In this document: positions 60,866 through 64,000 of the stretch, one piece after another
Position numbering within the stretch: position 1 is the stretch's first letter
Layout of the letters: each line of letters starts with the position of its first letter
Source of the DNA: Cucumis sativus
Lineage: Eukaryota; Streptophyta; Magnoliopsida; Cucurbitales; Cucurbitaceae
Length of the DNA: 64,000 nucleotides
NCBI RefSeq assembly: GCF_000004075.3
Contig: NW_022279561.1
Coordinates: 124,001 to 188,000 of the forward strand
Direction of reading: 5' to 3'
Notes under the pieces: model-generated
Told to the model about the DNA's origin: nothing
Databases searched by the model: none
The model's input: the letters and a program-made list of their open reading frames with translations, nothing else
Translations under genes and position numbers: made by a program

Positions 60866-63800
60866 TTATCTTCCACCAGATAACTCAATAGCTTCCTGTT
60901 TATAAATGGAATCATTCCCTAATTCAAATCTTCTTTGCATTCTCTCATAATCTTGTCTGCGAATCACCTCTAAATGCTGCCATTCCTCCCACCTCTCTCC
61001 GAGTCCCTCGCCTTCCAGCATCCGAATGACTTGCGACATTGTTGGCCGACTAGCCGAAGATTGCTGCGTACACAGTAGCGCAACTTGAGCCAATGTCTCC
61101 ACCTCTCTAATATCATAGTTAGTCAGGTTTTCGTCCACAATAATGTTCAGTCGCTTCTCCCTTTCCAATTTCTTGACCTTTAAGAAACAGAGATGAATAA
61201 GCCAAAATTATATTTATGATAGTAGAGCTAATTGAAGTTGGCATAAAGAAGGAATAGATTCAAATGGAGATGTGCTGATTTTGATATAATTTGCTTACAT
61301 GGTCTAGCAGTAAAACATCATCATCTTCATCGAAGCGTGAGAAGTCGATCGCGCGTTGTCCTGTAATAAGTTCTAAAAGCATAATGCCATAACCAAAAAC
61401 ATCAGTCTTTTCTGACGATTTCCCAGTGGATAAGTACTCGGGTGCTATGTGGCCAGCTGTCCCCCGAACTTGAGTTGTGACGCTAGTCTTCTTAACATCA
61501 ACCAACTTGGCGAGGCCAAAATCACCAACAACTGCTTCAAAATCCTCATCAAGCAAGACGTTAGCAGCCTTAACATCTCGGTGAATAATCTTTGGATTGC
61601 AATGTTCGTGAAGATATCCTAAAACCACGAGCTGTCCCAATGCCACACGTTTTCGTGTAGGCCAATCTAAAATAGGTTCCCCAGGCTTAAGTTCTGGCAT
61701 AGGAGATTACAAAAGAAATCAGCTAGAGGGTAGTAATTATTTATCAGTAAGGCAATACAATAACAATTGGCCAAAGTTCATCTTGTGAATTAAATGAGTA
61801 ACTTGTATGCTCAGTATCCTGCAAGACTATTTTACATAAGCTTTCATTGAGAAGAGTAAAAGTAAAAACGACAAAGAAAAAGACTAACTGATAAAATGAT
61901 GAGAGCAGGAAGGTGATGAACAGAGCAATCGAGCAAGGAGTTAACCGGAAAAGGACAACTATCCAAAGACTTATCAAGGTTGTTTCTCTCTATGCAACAA
62001 TGAAAGTTGAAACTCACCTATAAATCACTTATCGAAATGATGTTCATACTTACTGACAACAATCATATTCTATAAAGCTTCAAGTTGTAACGGGAAAGTA
62101 GCAACCAGTTAGCTAAATTACCCAACAATTTCACCTATCCGCAGCCCGCCCCAGGAAAGATCTTGAGACCACCTTCCAGTTCAAGAATGTGATAATCCGC
62201 ACCCACCACGCCCTCTCACAAAAAGTCATTTTCCAACTAGTGGCCCCTATAGAGGCTGGAGGACTCCTTTCTTCAGTACTAAATACAAACGAGTAGAAAA
62301 TTTTGTTGTTCTCTGGACTAAGACAATGGTGCTACTTTCCAAGGACATGACAGGGGCACAATGCCTTCATGTATATTTTTTTTAGACTTAAAAAGTCGGC
62401 CGTAATCAAAATATTTGAAGGTTGAGCAAGTACTACGAAAAATGAAAAAAGTAGATACAGGAAAGAAATAGCCCATGGCCAATATTTCCCTCTGCCCAAA
62501 CCAGGATCTACTCAAGCACCTGACACTCAATTGATCTCTTAGACCTTAGTTTTAAAGTTTTCTTGGTTACTCTCTCATTTCCCTATGCCCAAACCAAGAT
62601 CTACAGATCATTAATATATGATGTAATATGCAAACATTGAAGTATTTCTGCTCAAACGAAAACAGAAATTGTGAGATTTTTTTTTTTTTTCAAATTTCAT
62701 ATCCAAAACAAGCAAATGATTTAATACCTCGAAGACGGTTGGCAACACTCAAGTTCTGCATATAGGGATACACCAATAAGCGTTCAGTCTGAGTTGTACA
62801 AAACCCAATCAGCCGCAATAGATTTCTATGAACAGCTACACTAATCATCTCAACTTCACGCAGAAAAGAAGCATCTCCCCAAGGCGTTCATAATTAGTTG
62901 ACTGTTTCACTGCAACCTTGGTGCCATCAGCAAGCACCCCTTTGTAAACCTTTCCAAAGCCTCCTTGTCCTATAACATTTTCCTCACTAAAATTTTCTGT
63001 AGCTAGCTGTAGCTCCCTCCATGCAAATCTTTTCAGCTGACCAAATGCAATTTTTCGATCAATTTCACCTAATTGAGAGATTAGGGAAAAAAAACATTTA
63101 GACACGCTTCCATGAACAAAAAATTCAGTTCTAGTGCGGGTGAGATGGGGTGGAGGCATATGGAATTTTGATTCCCTTTTCCAGCTTGTGACTTGATTAC
63201 ATTTGAAATTATTGCGTGTTTCATAAAATTACTAATGAATGACTCAAAGTACGATAACTGGAAATATAGCAATTAGATTCAAAATAATTAAGTATATAGC
63301 AAAATTTAAAAAAATGCAAATATAGAGAAATCTGTCGAAATCTATCAAAATCTCAATGATAGAAATCTATCACTGATATACCATATCTAATAAATCATAA
63401 GAATCTATCAGCAATAGAAGTCTATCGTTAATAGACTTTGCTATATTTGCGATTTTAAAAAAATGTTATTATATACTTAATTATTATTCTTAAAATTGTT
63501 ATTCATTATAACTATACCTCAAATTATCCAGTAATTTCATTTAAGACATAAGATGGTTAACTTGACAAGTAATACAAAAACTTACATCAAAGAGTTAGAA
63601 ACATGAGAAACTATTTCTACAAGCTCTTCATGAATCCAGTTGGGAAAATATTTTTGTTATGCAACTACGAATCACATATCAATTATCTCGAGCAATTCAA
63701 TATGCTAGTAGAGGACCAAATTTTAAGGAATAATTCTCTAGATGAGTAGCATCTAGATAGTCTATGCTTCAGAAAAATCACAAATACAACACAGTTGTAT

Positions 63801-64000
63801 TTCTAGATAGGTGCTAATACGTACAAACGCTACTAAGAATTGGCAAAAAAGGTTGCACCGAGAAAACAATTATATTTACATTGATATCGATATCCATGAA
63901 ACCTAGTCACCATAAATGATGCTTGCATAATCCATTTTGAAAATTCAATGATAGTCATAACAATTACCGGGAACATCTTCGAAGACTTCACCCTTGTAGC
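60866..64000 (-). CDS. LRR receptor-like kinase (LRR-II/SERK-related, At5g10290/At5g65240 type), kinase half, truncated by window edge
   Basis: Exons on the minus strand: 64000-63968 (partial), 63068-62728, 61693-61299 and 61177-60866. The part seen covers the end of the juxtamembrane region (GEVFEDVPG) and the whole kinase domain. It has the glycine loop [12 protein letters not shown], catalytic Lys in [17 protein letters not shown] (an RD kinase), [14 protein letters not shown] and a C terminus ending [10 protein letters not shown]. The extracellular leucine-rich repeats and membrane helix lie beyond 64000. Members of this group are plasma-membrane co-receptor-like kinases. Frame breaks: one G short near 62881-62884; and near 61621-61640 one A short and one T extra that cancel out, turning the usual ARGLGYLHEH into [11 protein letters not shown]. 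Confidence 0.9.
63283..63485. mobile_element. MITE-like inverted-repeat element in RLK intron
   Basis: The left end AATAATTAAGTATATAGC and the inverted right end AATAATTAAGTATATAAT match, and both continue into GCAAATATAG. The core repeats GATAGAAATCTATC-type small palindromes. About 203 bp, wholly within the intron upstream of the first full kinase exon. I regard this as a common cucurbit non-autonomous element, from memory and not from a search. Confidence 0.6.

Overview
This is plant nuclear DNA. It is AT-rich, its genes are split by GT-AG introns, and the proteins have typical angiosperm forms: class III peroxidase, PABN-type poly(A)-binding protein, histone H3.3, an LRR receptor kinase and a tubulin-folding cofactor C. 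Several non-coding repeats look like families I associate with Cucurbitaceae (short inverted repeats built around GATAGA/TCTATC, and tRNA-like SINEs). I therefore lean to a cucurbit, but that is inference.

Layout: 1-5 kb, AT-rich intergenic DNA; 5.5-10.3 kb (+), SCAI homologue; 12.3-13.0 kb (+), histone H3.3 with a leader intron; about 14 kb, a decayed coding remnant; 17.0-18.8 kb (+), a WEB-like coiled-coil gene with many frame breaks; 19.5-24.5 kb (-), a LanC-like protein of GCL1 type; 28.0-30.3 kb (-), a probable plastid membrane/coiled-coil protein; 32.1-35.1 kb (-), PABN-like RNA-binding protein; 37.4-39.2 kb, a solo-LTR-like sequence; 40.9-43.4 kb (+), peroxidase 17; 44.6-50.0 kb (+), a gene of about 15 exons with no recognised function; 51.4-52.5 kb (+), tubulin-binding cofactor C; 54.7 kb, an R2R3-MYB first-exon relic; 55.1 and 57.1 kb (-), a tandem pair of small acidic protein genes; 60.9-64 kb (-), the kinase half of an LRR receptor-like kinase that runs off the right edge.

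The genes are ordinary neighbours on a plant chromosome. I see no operon, gene cluster or joint pathway, and I did not find a convincing new multi-gene system. The strongest window-wide signal is technical or evolutionary. Most multi-exon genes carry single-base length changes, mostly losses in runs of identical bases, that break otherwise well conserved frames, while H3.3 and cofactor C are intact. That pattern fits uncorrected homopolymer errors in the assembly better than mass pseudogenisation. The most interesting biology is the unknown 15-exon gene (with a 13-nt microexon), the LanC-like protein lacking the usual zinc ligands, the tandem small-protein pair, and a likely GC-AG intron in SCAI.
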